A stretch of DNA of 64,000 nt. Source: Segniliparus rotundus DSM 44985 (GTDB lineage: Bacteria > Actinomycetota > Actinomycetes > Mycobacteriales > Mycobacteriaceae). How positions within the stretch are numbered: the first letter of the stretch is position 1; every line of letters begins with the position of its first letter. Positions 19,073 through 28,407 of the stretch are shown in pieces. Location of the stretch: the NCBI RefSeq assembly GCF_000092825.1, contig NC_014168.1, positions 1,913,946-1,977,945 of the forward strand. The letters run 5' to 3'. Both the position numbers and the translations under genes were made by a program. The notes beneath the pieces were generated by a model. It ran no database searches, was not told the origin of the DNA, and saw nothing but the letters and a program-made list of their open reading frames with translations.

Positions 19073-19771
19073 CTATTTGCGCGGGCGAGCCTTCTCGATC
19101 TTGGCTATTTGGCGCTTGTAGACATCGGAGCCCGCGGCGAGGATCGCGTCGGAGGACACTGCGGCGGGGTCCAAGTCCCGAGACCCTGCGAGCACGCCCA
19201 CCACCACATCGTTCAAGGCGCCGTAGAAGCACACCGCGACACGCGTTTGCTGGAAAGCGCCAAGGGTGAAAACCACCGTGAGCTTCACCCCGGCCGCGGT
19301 GGTCGCCGCGGTCGCGGGCGGGGCCAACCGCTCGGCCGCCAAGTCCAGCACGACCGCCCCCGAGGTCACCCGCACTTTCTTGCACGCGTCGACATGCGCA
19401 GGGATGTCACTGATACGGGGCCCCCGTGGCGCCACCTCGTCGGCCAGCAGGATTTGCGGACCCCACAGGGTGACCGCCGAGGCTTCGGGCCCCAAATAGG
19501 ACATGAGCCAGTTCAGCTCCGTGCCGCAGGAGGGCGGGTCGAGTTGCGCCCCGCCGTTGAACATCCAATCGCGCACCGTGGTCACGATGCCGAGAGCTTG
19601 CTCCACCGAGCCAGGCTCCAAGTTGTACCCCTCGGGCGACTCCTCCGCCGTGAGCAGAAGACCTTGCGGGCCCGGATCTGCCGAAGCAGGCGAAATGGCG
19701 CTGGCTGCTGACCCAATCGCCAAGACGCTTGCGACAAGCAGTGACCTGATAGTGACCATATTGTGACTCAT
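19073..19771 (-). CDS. secreted hypothetical protein
   Basis: 232 residues. The signal peptide (VTIRSLLVASVLAIGSAASA) ends near ISPASA and there is no lipobox. The mature part has SCGTELNWLMSYLGPEASAV and a later DACKK and VCFYGAL, so three cysteines. It resembles the many small secreted sensor-like proteins of mycolata, but no named family can be claimed. It lies between icl and ramB and is divergent from ramB. Start may be ATG 19771 (MSHNM) or the second ATG at 19759. Confidence 0.65.
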   Translation of the reverse strand: MSHNMVTIRSLLVASVLAIGSAASAISPASADPGPQGLLLTAEESPEGYNLEPGSVEQALGIVTTVRDWMFNGGAQLDPPSCGTELNWLMSYLGPEASAVTLWGPQILLADEVAPRGPRISDIPAHVDACKKVRVTSGAVVLDLAAERLAPPATAATTAAGVKLTVVFTLGAFQQTRVAVCFYGALNDVVVGVLAGSRDLDPAAVSSDAILAAGSDVYKRQIAKIEKARPRK

Positions 19772-19820
19772 CGTAGCAAAACTTGCCCGCCGCTCCGGGT
19801 CTGTCGCGGGCGCTCGCGCT

Positions 19821-19826
19821 TATTCT
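19821..19826 (+). promoter_or_regulatory. -10 hexamer TATTCT for ramB
   Basis: TATTCT ends 6 nt before GTG 19833. No Shine-Dalgarno lies between, so the ramB mRNA is probably leaderless. Confidence 0.55.
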
Positions 19827-19832
19827 GGTCTC

Positions 19833-21248
19833 GTGGTGAAGACATATGCGGGGCCCCGCCTGCGGCAGCTGCGGGTAGAACGCGGGCTGTCGCAGGTCGC
19901 GCTGGCCGCCGACCTCGCCATCTCGCCGAGCTACCTCAACCAGATCGAACACGACGTTCGCCCGCTCACAGTCCCCTTGCTGGTCCGTCTCTCCGAGACG
20001 TTGGGCGTGGACGCGGAATTCTTCACCGCCCAGGAAGAGGCGCGGCTGGTCGCGGAGATCCGCGAAGTCGCGATGGACACCGGGATCGACATCGGCGCGC
20101 ATCCCGAAGCAGTCACCCAAGTCGTCTCCGCCCACCCGAAGTTCGCCCGGGCCATGCTGCAGCTCTACCACCGTTACCGCGAACTCGCCGACCAGTTCGC
20201 GGCGCTCGGGGAACTGCGGACCGGCGAAGCTCTGCCCGCCTCGGCGAGCATGCCGCACGAAGAAGTGCAGCAATACTTCTACGAGCGGCAGAACTACCTG
20301 GACTCGCTCGACCGCGCTGCGGAGGACGTGACCCGGCGGATGCGCATGAACGGCGGCGAGCTGCACACGGAGATTCCGACCCTGCTGCGCTCCTCGCACG
20401 GTGTGCGCATCGTGGAACGGGTGGACCTTCCCGACCGGGTCTCGCACCAATACGACCCCGCGACCCGCTCGCTGTCCATCGCGAACCGGCTGTCCCCCGG
20501 CCAACGGATCTTCAAACTCGCCACCGAGCTCGCGTTCCTCGAACACGGCGAGCTGATCGATGAGTTGACCGCGGAGGGAGACTTCTCCAGCGAGGACTCC
20601 GTCCGCCTCGCCCGAATGGCCCTGGCCAAGTATTACGCGGCAGCCATCGTCCTGCCGTATCGGCAGTTCCACGAAGTCGCCGAGGAATTCCGCTACGACA
20701 TCGAGCGGCTCTCGGCGTATTTCGCCGTCTCCTACGAGACGATCTGCCACCGGCTCTCCACCATGCAACGGGCGAACCCGCGCGGCGTGCCGTTCTCCTT
20801 CGTCCGGGTGGACCGGGCGGGCAACATGTCCAAACGCCAGTCGGCCACCGGCTTTCACTTCTCCTCCTCGGGCGGCACCTGCCCGTTGTGGAACGTCTAC
20901 GAGACATTCGCCTCGCCCGGCAAAATCCTCACCCAGCTCGCGCAGATGCCCGACGGGCGCAGCTACCTTTGGATGGCCCGCACGGTGGAGCGGCGCGCGG
21001 CGCGCTACGGCCAGCCCGGCAAAACCTTCGGCATCGGGCTCGGCTGCGAAACCCGCCACGCCCACCGGCTCGTCTACGCTGACGGCCTCGACCTCGCCAG
21101 CCCCGCCAACGCCACCCCGATCGGCAGCGGCTGCCGGGTCTGTGAACGGGAAAGCTGCCCGCAGCGGGCCTTCCCGCCGCTCGGCAGAAAGCTCGACCTC
21201 GACGAGCACCGCTCGACCATCACCCCTTACGCGGTCGAGCCCCGCTGA
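19833..21248 (+). CDS. ramB: RamB-type transcriptional regulator of acetate/glyoxylate genes
   Basis: 471 residues from GTG 19833. An XRE helix-turn-helix is at about 8-65 (LRQLRVERGLSQVALAADLA). A central ImmA/IrrE-like (DUF955) segment has no HExxH. The C-terminal DUF2083-type domain is rich in cysteine (GCRVCERESCPQRAFPP). This is the architecture of RamB, which represses icl and related acetate genes in Corynebacterium and Mycobacterium. Its closeness to icl and fadB2 matches the M. tuberculosis Rv0465c-Rv0468 region. It probably binds the AT-rich icl upstream segment and its own promoter. Confidence 0.93.
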   Translation: MVKTYAGPRLRQLRVERGLSQVALAADLAISPSYLNQIEHDVRPLTVPLLVRLSETLGVDAEFFTAQEEARLVAEIREVAMDTGIDIGAHPEAVTQVVSAHPKFARAMLQLYHRYRELADQFAALGELRTGEALPASASMPHEEVQQYFYERQNYLDSLDRAAEDVTRRMRMNGGELHTEIPTLLRSSHGVRIVERVDLPDRVSHQYDPATRSLSIANRLSPGQRIFKLATELAFLEHGELIDELTAEGDFSSEDSVRLARMALAKYYAAAIVLPYRQFHEVAEEFRYDIERLSAYFAVSYETICHRLSTMQRANPRGVPFSFVRVDRAGNMSKRQSATGFHFSSSGGTCPLWNVYETFASPGKILTQLAQMPDGRSYLWMARTVERRAARYGQPGKTFGIGLGCETRHAHRLVYADGLDLASPANATPIGSGCRVCERESCPQRAFPPLGRKLDLDEHRSTITPYAVEPR

Positions 21249-21258
21249 GGCACGCGGA

Positions 21259-21963
21259 TCAAAACGTCCACGTCCGCTGCTGCGAAATCACAAACCCGTG
21301 ATCAGGACCGCCATCGCCTTTGATAAGACAGGCAGTGAGATCATCCTGCCCCTCCACACAAGTGATATTCCCAAATACTATCTTCTTGTCTGGAGGCAGA
21401 ACATTGCCGGGCGGAACCTTGCCGAGGCACCCCCACCCTTCTCTCTGAATATTTCCATGAGCATCCCAGCCCGCAGAGAGATGCGGGGATTTGCAAGGCG
21501 CATTGTCGGGCGGGGGAGGCTCAGCGCTTCCTGGGCCAGGAGGTGGTATTCCAGGGATTGCTCCAGCGCAAGTGATACCAATGGACGATGTCAGTTCTTT
21601 TTTGTACCCGAATCCGCATAAGAACTTCTGGCTCGGCGGTCGGAAGAACACGAACTTGGATTTGTATTGCTGGTTTAACAGATACTGTTTGCCGTCCACC
21701 TCGGTAAATCGGCCCAGGTCCGGGAACGGTCCTGGCGGCGATCCCGTCGAAACGGCGCTCGGCGGCATGGTCGAAGCCGTGCTCATCGGAATACCCGCAA
21801 TTGCACTGGCCGAAGTGGTGGTCGGCGCTGAGCTCATCAGCTGGGATTGGCTGGGCTCTGGATATGAGTGTCTTTGCGCGCACCCCCCGAGGGCGAGCAC
21901 CGCAGCACAAGCCACAACACGACGGACCCAGATTCCGCGAGCCATCACCACACCGTCCTTCAT
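21259..21963 (-). CDS. lipoprotein partner of the DUF4185 protein
   Basis: 234 residues from ATG 21963, whose last base is shared with the previous stop (TGATG). The signal peptide ends LGGC (cysteine about residue 28). A Ser/Thr/Pro-rich linker (about 35-80) precedes a globular domain with cysteines (FLCGFGYKKE, ITCAGAIPG, APCKSPH, WGCLGK, ITCVEG, TACLIK). The end DHGFVISQQRTWTF matches the secreted protein at 662-1156. Both genes follow a DUF4185-like gene, so it is probably a cognate partner. Biochemical role unknown. Confidence 0.75.
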   Translation of the reverse strand: MKDGVVMARGIWVRRVVACAAVLALGGCAQRHSYPEPSQSQLMSSAPTTTSASAIAGIPMSTASTMPPSAVSTGSPPGPFPDLGRFTEVDGKQYLLNQQYKSKFVFFRPPSQKFLCGFGYKKELTSSIGITCAGAIPGIPPPGPGSAEPPPPDNAPCKSPHLSAGWDAHGNIQREGWGCLGKVPPGNVLPPDKKIVFGNITCVEGQDDLTACLIKGDGGPDHGFVISQQRTWTF

Positions 21964-23549
21964 CAGTGCCCAACCTGCACAGTTGATGTGTATGTTTGGG
22001 GAGAGTAGTTACTAATAGGTTTGTCTTTCTCGAGATTATTCGGATCATTCGGGTCCGGCACTACAAGTTGGGGCCAGCCGCTCGTGCGGACTGTGATCCG
22101 ATCCGAGCCGTCCGGATTGGTGCTCATATCGGTGATCGAAGCCCCATAGGCCATAGGCGCGCGATATGTCGCCCCTTCTGGGGATCCCGCCGGAACCGGC
22201 GGAGACGGGGCGTTGACCACTCCGGCGATCAGCTGGGGCTGCCCTTTGAAGAGGTCTTCCGGGCGGTCTGCGACATACATCCGCACTCCCTCGCCGTTCT
22301 TCGCGTCAATGACGGCCCACTTGCCGCTCGGCAAGCGAGTGACCTGGTTCTCCCGGTCGCCGCCACCGGCATGTCCAGGGGCGCTCGGGGTGATCGGCTG
22401 CTCGGAGCCAGGGACCCTGTGCATGGAGTTCATCCATTTGTTCGGCGGGTCGCCCGGCTGGATCGGGTCCGACTTCCACACAGCCCTCGGCGACCCGTCG
22501 CTATTGCCCACATTGCCGACCGCGATCATGCAACGGGACTGGGGATCGTAGGCGAAACTCCCTTGGGAGATGTGCGAGTCAGGATTTCCAGACTCCTTGA
22601 GCGGCCCCAAAGGCTTCGGGTTCTTCGGGTCGCTCATGTCGAAGATCATCGTGTCAAGCCCCGCGTACTCCGCGACGCCGTCATCTGGCCCACCAGTCGG
22701 GAAGCTCATCGCGACCAAGGGGGTTTTGCCGTCCGGGCCGTAGTTCGCGCCGGTCGGCAATGCGCGCGGGTCAGAGCCGTCCGGATTTTTGGGGCCGCCC
22801 GGATTCGGGAACTGCACTGGCTGGCCATCCACCAAGGCCCCCATCGGCTCACTGCACCCCGGCGGAAGCGGCGGCGCCGCGTCCCCGGTGACCGTATGGC
22901 CCCAACCTGGGATTGTGACGTTCAAATCGGAGGGCGGATGATTGTCTTCGGGTTTGCTCCGTCCCGGTATGTCCCCGTTCTGCGTCACGACGATTGGCAC
23001 TTCTTTCCCCTCGCCGTCCTTGACTGTCGGCTGCTCCTTCCAGAATTCCCGCTCGATCTCCCCGACTGCCTTGTTCAGCAGATCGGCGCCAGCCTTGTCC
23101 GCTGTGTCCCAGGCGTCCACCGCCTTGTGGATCAGGAATTGGGCGAGCTTGGCCGCCGCGAGGAAGGCCATGCTCAATCGCTCGATCAGATTGGTCGGCT
23201 CGACCTCCCAGTTGTCTTTGACTTTCAAGCCGATGGCTTCGGCTGCGTGAACCTCCTGGAGCACCGCTTTCGTCGCGGAGACCAAGCCATTGGCAGCCTG
23301 ATCCAGCGACTGCCTGACTGCGTGGAATCGATCCACCTCCGCGTGCAGGCCCGCCAACTTCTTGGCGGTCTTCTCACGCTGCGCGTCTGCCGCCGCGCCT
23401 TGGAAATTCTGATCGATCGTCTTCTGCGCCGCCTCGATATGGGCGGACTGCTCCTGCAGTGCGCGGATGAGATCGCCCATCTCACGCTGCATCGCCTGCT
23501 CGAACTCGCCCGGCTTCATATGCTCAAGCTGCGACCTCGTCGGCCTCAT
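21963..23549 (-). CDS. putative ESX substrate: helical N-terminus plus DUF4185-like propeller
   Basis: 528 residues. ATG 23549 is preferred (GGAG just upstream) over a TTG three codons earlier. Residues 1-180 are helical with heptad-like text (EFEQAMQREMGDLIRALQEQ), as in LXG/WXG-type secretion domains. A Pro/Gly-rich linker follows. The C-terminal 260 residues resemble DUF4185 (YVADRPEDLFKGQPQLI, YGASITDMSTNPDGSDRITV) and align with the gene at 1-630. Export by an ESX system and action outside the cell are inferred from the architecture. It is translationally coupled to the lipoprotein after it. Confidence 0.65.
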   Translation of the reverse strand: MRPTRSQLEHMKPGEFEQAMQREMGDLIRALQEQSAHIEAAQKTIDQNFQGAAADAQREKTAKKLAGLHAEVDRFHAVRQSLDQAANGLVSATKAVLQEVHAAEAIGLKVKDNWEVEPTNLIERLSMAFLAAAKLAQFLIHKAVDAWDTADKAGADLLNKAVGEIEREFWKEQPTVKDGEGKEVPIVVTQNGDIPGRSKPEDNHPPSDLNVTIPGWGHTVTGDAAPPLPPGCSEPMGALVDGQPVQFPNPGGPKNPDGSDPRALPTGANYGPDGKTPLVAMSFPTGGPDDGVAEYAGLDTMIFDMSDPKNPKPLGPLKESGNPDSHISQGSFAYDPQSRCMIAVGNVGNSDGSPRAVWKSDPIQPGDPPNKWMNSMHRVPGSEQPITPSAPGHAGGGDRENQVTRLPSGKWAVIDAKNGEGVRMYVADRPEDLFKGQPQLIAGVVNAPSPPVPAGSPEGATYRAPMAYGASITDMSTNPDGSDRITVRTSGWPQLVVPDPNDPNNLEKDKPISNYSPQTYTSTVQVGH

Positions 23550-23610
23550 GCTCTCCAACCCCTTCCAGCGCCGGGCAATCGCAACAATGTGCCCAGGGTA
23601 GCACCCGCGC

Positions 23611-23616
23611 TACGCT
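23611..23616 (+). promoter_or_regulatory. -10 hexamer TACGCT before a short leader frame
   Basis: TACGCT ends 8 nt before ATG 23625, matching the leaderless promoter pattern seen elsewhere in the window. The first start codon reached is that of a nine-codon leader frame, not of the main gene. Confidence 0.45.
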
Positions 23617-23624
23617 GTCTGTCC

Positions 23625-23654
23625 ATGACGACCGATGCCCGGAGCTCCTGGTGA
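23625..23654 (+). CDS. nine-residue leader peptide MTTDARSSW
   Basis: ATG 23625 to TGA 23652-23654 encodes nine residues. Its stop overlaps GTG 23651, the start of the EspK-like gene, in a GTGA arrangement. Ribosomes loading on a leaderless mRNA could translate it and re-start on the main gene. The coding content is too short to test, so this rests on position alone. Confidence 0.35.
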   Translation: MTTDARSSW

Positions 23655-24784
23655 ACGGTGACGGCTGGCATGCCGACTCGCGCAAGTGGGGCTATTACGA
23701 GGAAGAAGACGACGAGGACCATTTCGTCCAGCGCGCCGCCCCTCTGCCCTCGAGCCATGGCGACAGCGCCATGCCCCCTGCGCCAAAACAGGAGCCAGCC
23801 CGCCCTCACGCCAGCGCGGCGCTCGACCCTGCCGAGGCGGTCTCGGCAGCACAGCGGATGGCCGGGGACCTCGCGGCCCAGTCCAGCTCGTACCCAGGCA
23901 TCTCGTGGGCGGTCAGCGTGCTTGAAGAAGCGGGGCAGGCGATCTTCTACGCGACGAGCAACGAGGGCGCGGGCTATCTGCCGCCGGGGCTTCGCTGGGA
24001 CACCCGGCTCCAGCACGTCTTCGGGCCAGCTGTGCCGAGGACGCAGCTCCCGCTCTGGCTCGGCCTTGCGAATCCGGCCCGCACGGTAGCCGACCATTAC
24101 TTTTTCCTCCGAGGTGTGCGGCCTGGGCTGCGGCTGCACGCGATCATCAGCACCCAACCTCCAGGCGAAGCCGTCGCCGCGATGCTGAGCAAGCTCGGCG
24201 CCACGAGCCTCCCGCCGACTGGCGCCGGGCCCGGAAGCCGTCCCGCACGTGCCGTGCATCGCTTGCACGCGGTGTCCGACGGAAATTGCGACGCGCTCAT
24301 CGAAGCAATCCCCGTCCGTCAACTCTGGTCCGCAGGGCTGGATCTCGCAGAAGACGCGGCGCGGCGGCACGGGTACCGCAGACTGGAACCACAACTGGCA
24401 GCCGCGCTCGACGGCTTGCGCTCGGGCAGGGCGCACCCGGCCCAAGCAGACCACGCATGGCGGCGACTGTGGCAACTGACAGCCCAAGCGCAAGCCAGCC
24501 GCGTCCAGGACGCGCAACTTGGCCCGATCGAACCCGGATCGGGCAATCTCACCTTCCAGCAGGCGATCAGACTCGGCGCCGGTTTCGCCTATGCCGAGCC
24601 GTTCTTCACAGCCCGGACCACGGCAATCCTCTATCCCCTCTTGCGTTGCCGCATCTTCGACGAGCCGCTCGGCGAAGAGCAGCTCGCAGAAATGGCCTAC
24701 GAGCACGCCTGCCTCGCTGACGATGTAGCGCCAGCCTGTGCCGTGCTCGCACGGCACAGCGCCACTGGCGAAGACGACTTGTGA
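23651..24784 (+). CDS. ESX-associated protein, EspK-like C-terminal type (DUF5631/DUF5632-like)
   Basis: 377 residues from GTG 23651. An acidic start (YYEEEDDEDHFV) and a Pro/Ala-rich linker precede a mixed domain (about 75-190: SYPGISWAVSVLEEAGQAIF, GYLPPGLRWDTRLQHVF). A helical domain follows (about 190-377: DLAEDAARRHGYRRLEPQLA, HAWRRLWQLTAQAQASRVQD). The two-part layout reminds me of the paired DUF5632-DUF5631 domains of mycobacterial EspK, but similarity by eye is weak. The gene between an ESX-like substrate and an ESX-like small gene fits a secretion-associated role. It could be an unrelated hypothetical. Confidence 0.5.
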   Translation: MNGDGWHADSRKWGYYEEEDDEDHFVQRAAPLPSSHGDSAMPPAPKQEPARPHASAALDPAEAVSAAQRMAGDLAAQSSSYPGISWAVSVLEEAGQAIFYATSNEGAGYLPPGLRWDTRLQHVFGPAVPRTQLPLWLGLANPARTVADHYFFLRGVRPGLRLHAIISTQPPGEAVAAMLSKLGATSLPPTGAGPGSRPARAVHRLHAVSDGNCDALIEAIPVRQLWSAGLDLAEDAARRHGYRRLEPQLAAALDGLRSGRAHPAQADHAWRRLWQLTAQAQASRVQDAQLGPIEPGSGNLTFQQAIRLGAGFAYAEPFFTARTTAILYPLLRCRIFDEPLGEEQLAEMAYEHACLADDVAPACAVLARHSATGEDDL

Positions 24785-24842
24785 ACAACGAAAGCCTGAT
24801 TTAGATTGGCGGCATCGGTCATATCGACAGAGGAGGCGGAGG

Positions 24843-25164
24843 ATGAGCCGACCAGCTGGCTTGAGCGGCAGCGGGAAGATGTCCATCGAAGACCCCGCAG
24901 CCGTGCGCGGCGAGGCAGATCCAAGACTCGGGGCAGGCGATTGCCGCAACGGGCGCAAAGGTTGGTCTGGCGCAGCAAGCGGGCCGTGCTCTTCCCGGCG
25001 CCGATGTCGCCAAAGCCTGCTGCCGCCTGGAAGCGGATATCAAGAACCTCCTCGAATACCACGGGCGCTGGCCGGTGGAAGTCGGCGGGGACGTCCTCGC
25101 CGCCGTCGATGAGATCGGCCGCCAAGACGACGAGAACTCCGGTCATCTCAACATTCCCGTCTGA
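24843..25164 (+). pseudogene. frameshifted small ESX/WXG100-like gene
   Basis: ATG 24843 has an ideal Shine-Dalgarno (AGGAGG, 6-nt spacing) and reads MSRPAGLSGSGKMSIEDPAA. This frame then becomes arginine-rich nonsense. The +1 frame continues sensibly from about 24907: ARQIQDSGQAIAATGAKVGL, AQQAGRALPGADVAKACCRL, then NSGHLNIPV and stop at 25162-25164. That frame has no start codon of its own. Together they give a protein of about 106 residues with the length and helical character of an ESX-associated protein. One extra base around 24904-24912 explains the break: mutation, sequencing error or programmed shift. Confidence 0.55.
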
Positions 25165-25179
25165 CCGGGCTCTGGCGAG

Positions 25180-25878
25180 CTACGGCAAGGCTTGGGCCAG
25201 GGACGCGAAGGTGGTCTTGGGGCCGGTGTAGAACGGCACCTCCTCCCGCACATGGGTCCGTGCTTCGGTGGCCCGCAGGTCGCGCATCAGGTCGACGATC
25301 CTGTGCAGTTCGTCGGCTTCGAAGGCGAGCACCCACTCGTAGTCGCCGAGCGCGAAACTCGCGACGGTGTTGGCGCGCACGTCTTGATAGACGCGGGCGG
25401 CTTGGCCGTGCTCGGCGAGCATGGCGCGGCGTTCCTCGTCAGGCAGCAAATACCATTCGTACGAACGCACGAAGGGGTACACGCAGAGGTAGCCGCGCGC
25501 GGGTTCGCCTTTCATGAACGCCGGAACATGGGATTTGTTGAATTCCGCCGGCCGGTGCAGGGCCGCGGCGCTCCACACCGCGTCACTCGCCCTTCCGAGC
25601 GCCGTCGCGCGCCGAAACCCCTGATAAGCGGCTTGCAGAGACTCGACCCGCTCCGCATGCGTCCACAGCATGAAGTCCGCGTCCGCCCGCAGGCCGGAGA
25701 CGTCGTACACGCCCCGCAGCTCGACGCCTTCTTGCGCCCGCTCCTCGAAAAACTCCAGCGCCTCAGCCCCGATTTTCTCCCGGTTCTCGTCGAGCTCCCC
25801 GGGGCGGACCCGGAACACGGAGAAGAAAAGGTACCGGATGGAGGAGTTCAGGGCCGCGTAGTCGAGTCGTTCTGCCAT
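25180..25878 (-). CDS. hemQ: coproheme decarboxylase
   Basis: 232 residues. It converts iron-coproporphyrin III to haem b, the last step of the coproporphyrin-dependent pathway of Gram-positive bacteria. The text [35 protein letters not shown] and [15 protein letters not shown] matches mycobacterial HemQ (Rv2676c, chlorite-dismutase fold). ATG 25878 ([11 protein letters not shown]) is preferred to a GTG three codons earlier, by comparison with the M. tuberculosis start. It is last in the hemE-hemY-hemQ operon, 27 bp after hemY. Confidence 0.95.
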   Translation of the reverse strand: MAERLDYAALNSSIRYLFFSVFRVRPGELDENREKIGAEALEFFEERAQEGVELRGVYDVSGLRADADFMLWTHAERVESLQAAYQGFRRATALGRASDAVWSAAALHRPAEFNKSHVPAFMKGEPARGYLCVYPFVRSYEWYLLPDEERRAMLAEHGQAARVYQDVRANTVASFALGDYEWVLAFEADELHRIVDLMRDLRATEARTHVREEVPFYTGPKTTFASLAQALP

Positions 25879-25905
25879 AACCGCCACTGTACGCGCCGCG
25901 CTCGG

Positions 25906-27258
25906 TCACTTTTCGAGGACATTTGCAACCTGTTCCGCCGCCGAGACAGCCGTGGCTGCGCACGCGCCGAGCCCGACTCCGCGGAGAAAGTTCCCGGCGA
26001 TGGCCAGGCGCCCGGAGCTGGCCGCGCTGATCGCCGCGACCTTGCGGCCATGCTGGGGCGCGTACTGCGGCAGGGCCTGCGGGTAGCGTTCGACAACCCA
26101 GTCGAGCGGGGAGAGGCGTTTGTGGAAAAGACGGGTGAAATCCGAAGCCGCCCACGCGAGCAGCTGTTCGTCGGGCACATGGGACAGGTCCTCGCCGCAC
26201 CGCCCGAACGAGGCCCGCAAGACGGGAGCGCCGAGGTGCGCCCATTTGTTCCCTGAAATCGTGAGCGCTTTCGCGCCGAGCCCCTCCCCTGACGCGACGA
26301 GCACTCCTGAGACGCCGTCGCAGTCGCCGAACGGCTCGGACCGGACGGCCACCACCACCGGGGAGGCCGTGGTTATCGACGCGGCGGCTTCCGCGGCGGA
26401 GTCGTCCACGCCGGCCAGCAGTCCGCTCAGGGCCGGGGCGCCAACGGCGAGCACCACGGCGTCGAATCCGCCGAACGGCTCGACCTGGAAACCCGAGCCT
26501 TCGGGGGCAATGGCGTTGACTGGCTGGCCGAGCAGCAGGTTTTCGGTGCCAATGGCGCTTTGCAGCGCTTGCACGAACACCTGGAGACCACCGCGGAAAC
26601 TCCGGAACATCGGCCCTTGCGCGGTGCCCATGCCCGAGCGCGCAGCCTCGACAGCTCGGTTCAAACTCACCTGCTGCGCCTCCGCTGCCGCTTGCTCGTC
26701 CAGCCGCGCCGCGAGCTGGGGCAGGCCCGAACGGACCCCGATGGTCCACGAGTCCCCCGCGTAGATGCCGGAGAGAAGGGGATCGACCAGCCGCGACCGG
26801 ACGTTCGCGCCGTGGACCGGCTCCACCAGCTCGCCGATGCTCATGTCGGCGCCGACCTCCCAATCCGTCGGCCGGTCCTGACGGATCAAGTCGAGGTCGT
26901 CGGCGCGCAGCAGCGTGGTGTCGACGTCGGGGCCGGGCAGGCCGAAATACGTCCCGGTCGGCAGCGGGTGTCTGCTGCCTGCGGCGAAGACGCTCGGCCG
27001 GGCCCCGCTCGATGACACGATCTGATCGGACAGGCCAAGCTCGTCCGCAAGACGGAACATGTCCGAGGCGTTCGCGAGGAAGGACTCCGCCCCGCCGTCC
27101 AACGGCTGACCGGCGAGCTCCACGCCGCGCAGGCAGCCTCCGGCCCGTTCGGAGCCGTCGATCACGACGATCTTCGCGTCCGATCCGAACCGCTTGCGCA
27201 GCTCATACGCGGCGACCAACCCGGTGACGCCCGCCCCGACAACAGCGATGGCGGTCAT
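25906..27258 (-). CDS. hemY: coproporphyrinogen III / protoporphyrinogen oxidase
   Basis: 450 residues from ATG 27258. An FAD-binding start ([20 protein letters not shown]) is followed by [20 protein letters not shown], typical of HemY/CgoX flavoenzymes. With hemQ next door it most likely oxidises coproporphyrinogen III to coproporphyrin III. The C-terminal [20 protein letters not shown] closes the FAD site. The start overlaps the hemE stop by 4 nt (ATGA), so the two are coupled. Confidence 0.93.
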   Translation of the reverse strand: MTAIAVVGAGVTGLVAAYELRKRFGSDAKIVVIDGSERAGGCLRGVELAGQPLDGGAESFLANASDMFRLADELGLSDQIVSSSGARPSVFAAGSRHPLPTGTYFGLPGPDVDTTLLRADDLDLIRQDRPTDWEVGADMSIGELVEPVHGANVRSRLVDPLLSGIYAGDSWTIGVRSGLPQLAARLDEQAAAEAQQVSLNRAVEAARSGMGTAQGPMFRSFRGGLQVFVQALQSAIGTENLLLGQPVNAIAPEGSGFQVEPFGGFDAVVLAVGAPALSGLLAGVDDSAAEAAASITTASPVVVAVRSEPFGDCDGVSGVLVASGEGLGAKALTISGNKWAHLGAPVLRASFGRCGEDLSHVPDEQLLAWAASDFTRLFHKRLSPLDWVVERYPQALPQYAPQHGRKVAAISAASSGRLAIAGNFLRGVGLGACAATAVSAAEQVANVLEK

Positions 27259-28343
27259 GCGCTGGGTGCGGTCTCATGCACGATGTCGACCACGGCGGTG
27301 AGCGCGTCGGGGTCGGTCTCCGGCAGCACGCCGTGGCCGAGGTTGAAGATGTGTCCGGCGGCGCCCGCGGCGAGCGCCGCGTCGGCGTCGGCGAGCACCC
27401 GCCTGGTCTGCGCCTCAAGCGCGGGCCGAGGCGCCAAAAGCAGCGCGGGGTCCAAGTTGCCTTGCAGCACCAGGCCTGAGCCGACTGCCCGAGCGGCGTC
27501 GACGAGGGGTGTGCGCCAGTCCACCCCGATCACTCGGGCTCCGCAGCCCGCCGTGGCCCCGAGAAGGTGGCCCGTGTTCACGCCGAAGTGGATGCCGGGC
27601 ACGCCGAAGTCGGCGATCTCGGCGAACACCCGGCGGGTGTGCGGCAGGACATGGCGCTCGTAATCGGCCAAAGACAACGCCCCTGCCCAGGAATCGAAGA
27701 CTTGCACCGCGTCCACGCCAGCGGCCAGCTGGACCCTGAGGAACGAGACGGTGAGGTCGGCGAGTTTCGAGAGCAACGCGGCGAAGACGTCCGGGGCTCC
27801 GGTCATCAGCGCCTTGGTCTTGGCGTGGTTTTTGCTCGGGCCGCCTTCCACCAGGTACGAAGCAAGGGTGAACGGCGCCCCGGCGAAGCCGATGAGCGGC
27901 GTGTGCCCCAATGCCGCGACCAGGGCCTTCACTGCCTTGGCCACCGGTTCCAGCCCCTCGGTCGAAGCGGGCGGCAACGCGTCGACGTCCGCCTGGCTCC
28001 CCACGGGCGCGTCCAGCACCGGGCCGACGCCAGGTTTGATGGTCACCCCCACGCCCGCTGTTTTCAACGGCACGACGATGTCGGAGAACAAAATCGCGGC
28101 GTCCACCCCGTGCCTGCGCAGCGGCTGGAGGGTGATCTCGCAGACCAGCTCCGGGTCGAGGCACGTCTCCAGCATGTCCCGACCGGCGCGCAACGCGCGG
28201 TACTCGGGCAGCGAGCGGCCCGCTTGGCGCATGAACCACACCGGCCTCCTGCTCGGGCGCTTTCCGGCGAGCGCGACAAGAAACGGCGAATCAGGGAGTT
28301 CGCGCCTCGGCGCGACGGGACTTCCAGCGGGAGCAGCAGACAT
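27255..28343 (-). CDS. hemE: uroporphyrinogen decarboxylase
   Basis: 362 residues from ATG 28343 (a GTG one codon earlier is possible). It decarboxylates uroporphyrinogen III to coproporphyrinogen III in the cytosol. The signature [20 protein letters not shown] is at the N-terminus and the catalytic-aspartate region [19 protein letters not shown] follows; [20 protein letters not shown] is also standard. It is the first gene of the haem operon. The DUF3000 gene is divergent, as around M. tuberculosis Rv2676c-Rv2681. Confidence 0.96.
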   Translation of the reverse strand: MSAAPAGSPVAPRRELPDSPFLVALAGKRPSRRPVWFMRQAGRSLPEYRALRAGRDMLETCLDPELVCEITLQPLRRHGVDAAILFSDIVVPLKTAGVGVTIKPGVGPVLDAPVGSQADVDALPPASTEGLEPVAKAVKALVAALGHTPLIGFAGAPFTLASYLVEGGPSKNHAKTKALMTGAPDVFAALLSKLADLTVSFLRVQLAAGVDAVQVFDSWAGALSLADYERHVLPHTRRVFAEIADFGVPGIHFGVNTGHLLGATAGCGARVIGVDWRTPLVDAARAVGSGLVLQGNLDPALLLAPRPALEAQTRRVLADADAALAAGAAGHIFNLGHGVLPETDPDALTAVVDIVHETAPSA

Positions 28344-28393
28344 CACTGACCACCTTAGCGGTGCGCCTTACCGAACTCGATACCCAGGTCAAC

Positions 28394-28399
28394 TAGTGT
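28394..28399 (+). promoter_or_regulatory. -10 hexamer TAGTGT for the DUF3000 gene
   Basis: TAGTGT ends 8 nt before GTG 28408 with no ribosome-binding site between. The next gene overlaps, so one leaderless bicistronic mRNA is likely. Confidence 0.5.
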
Positions 28400-28407
28400 G
28401 AACCATC

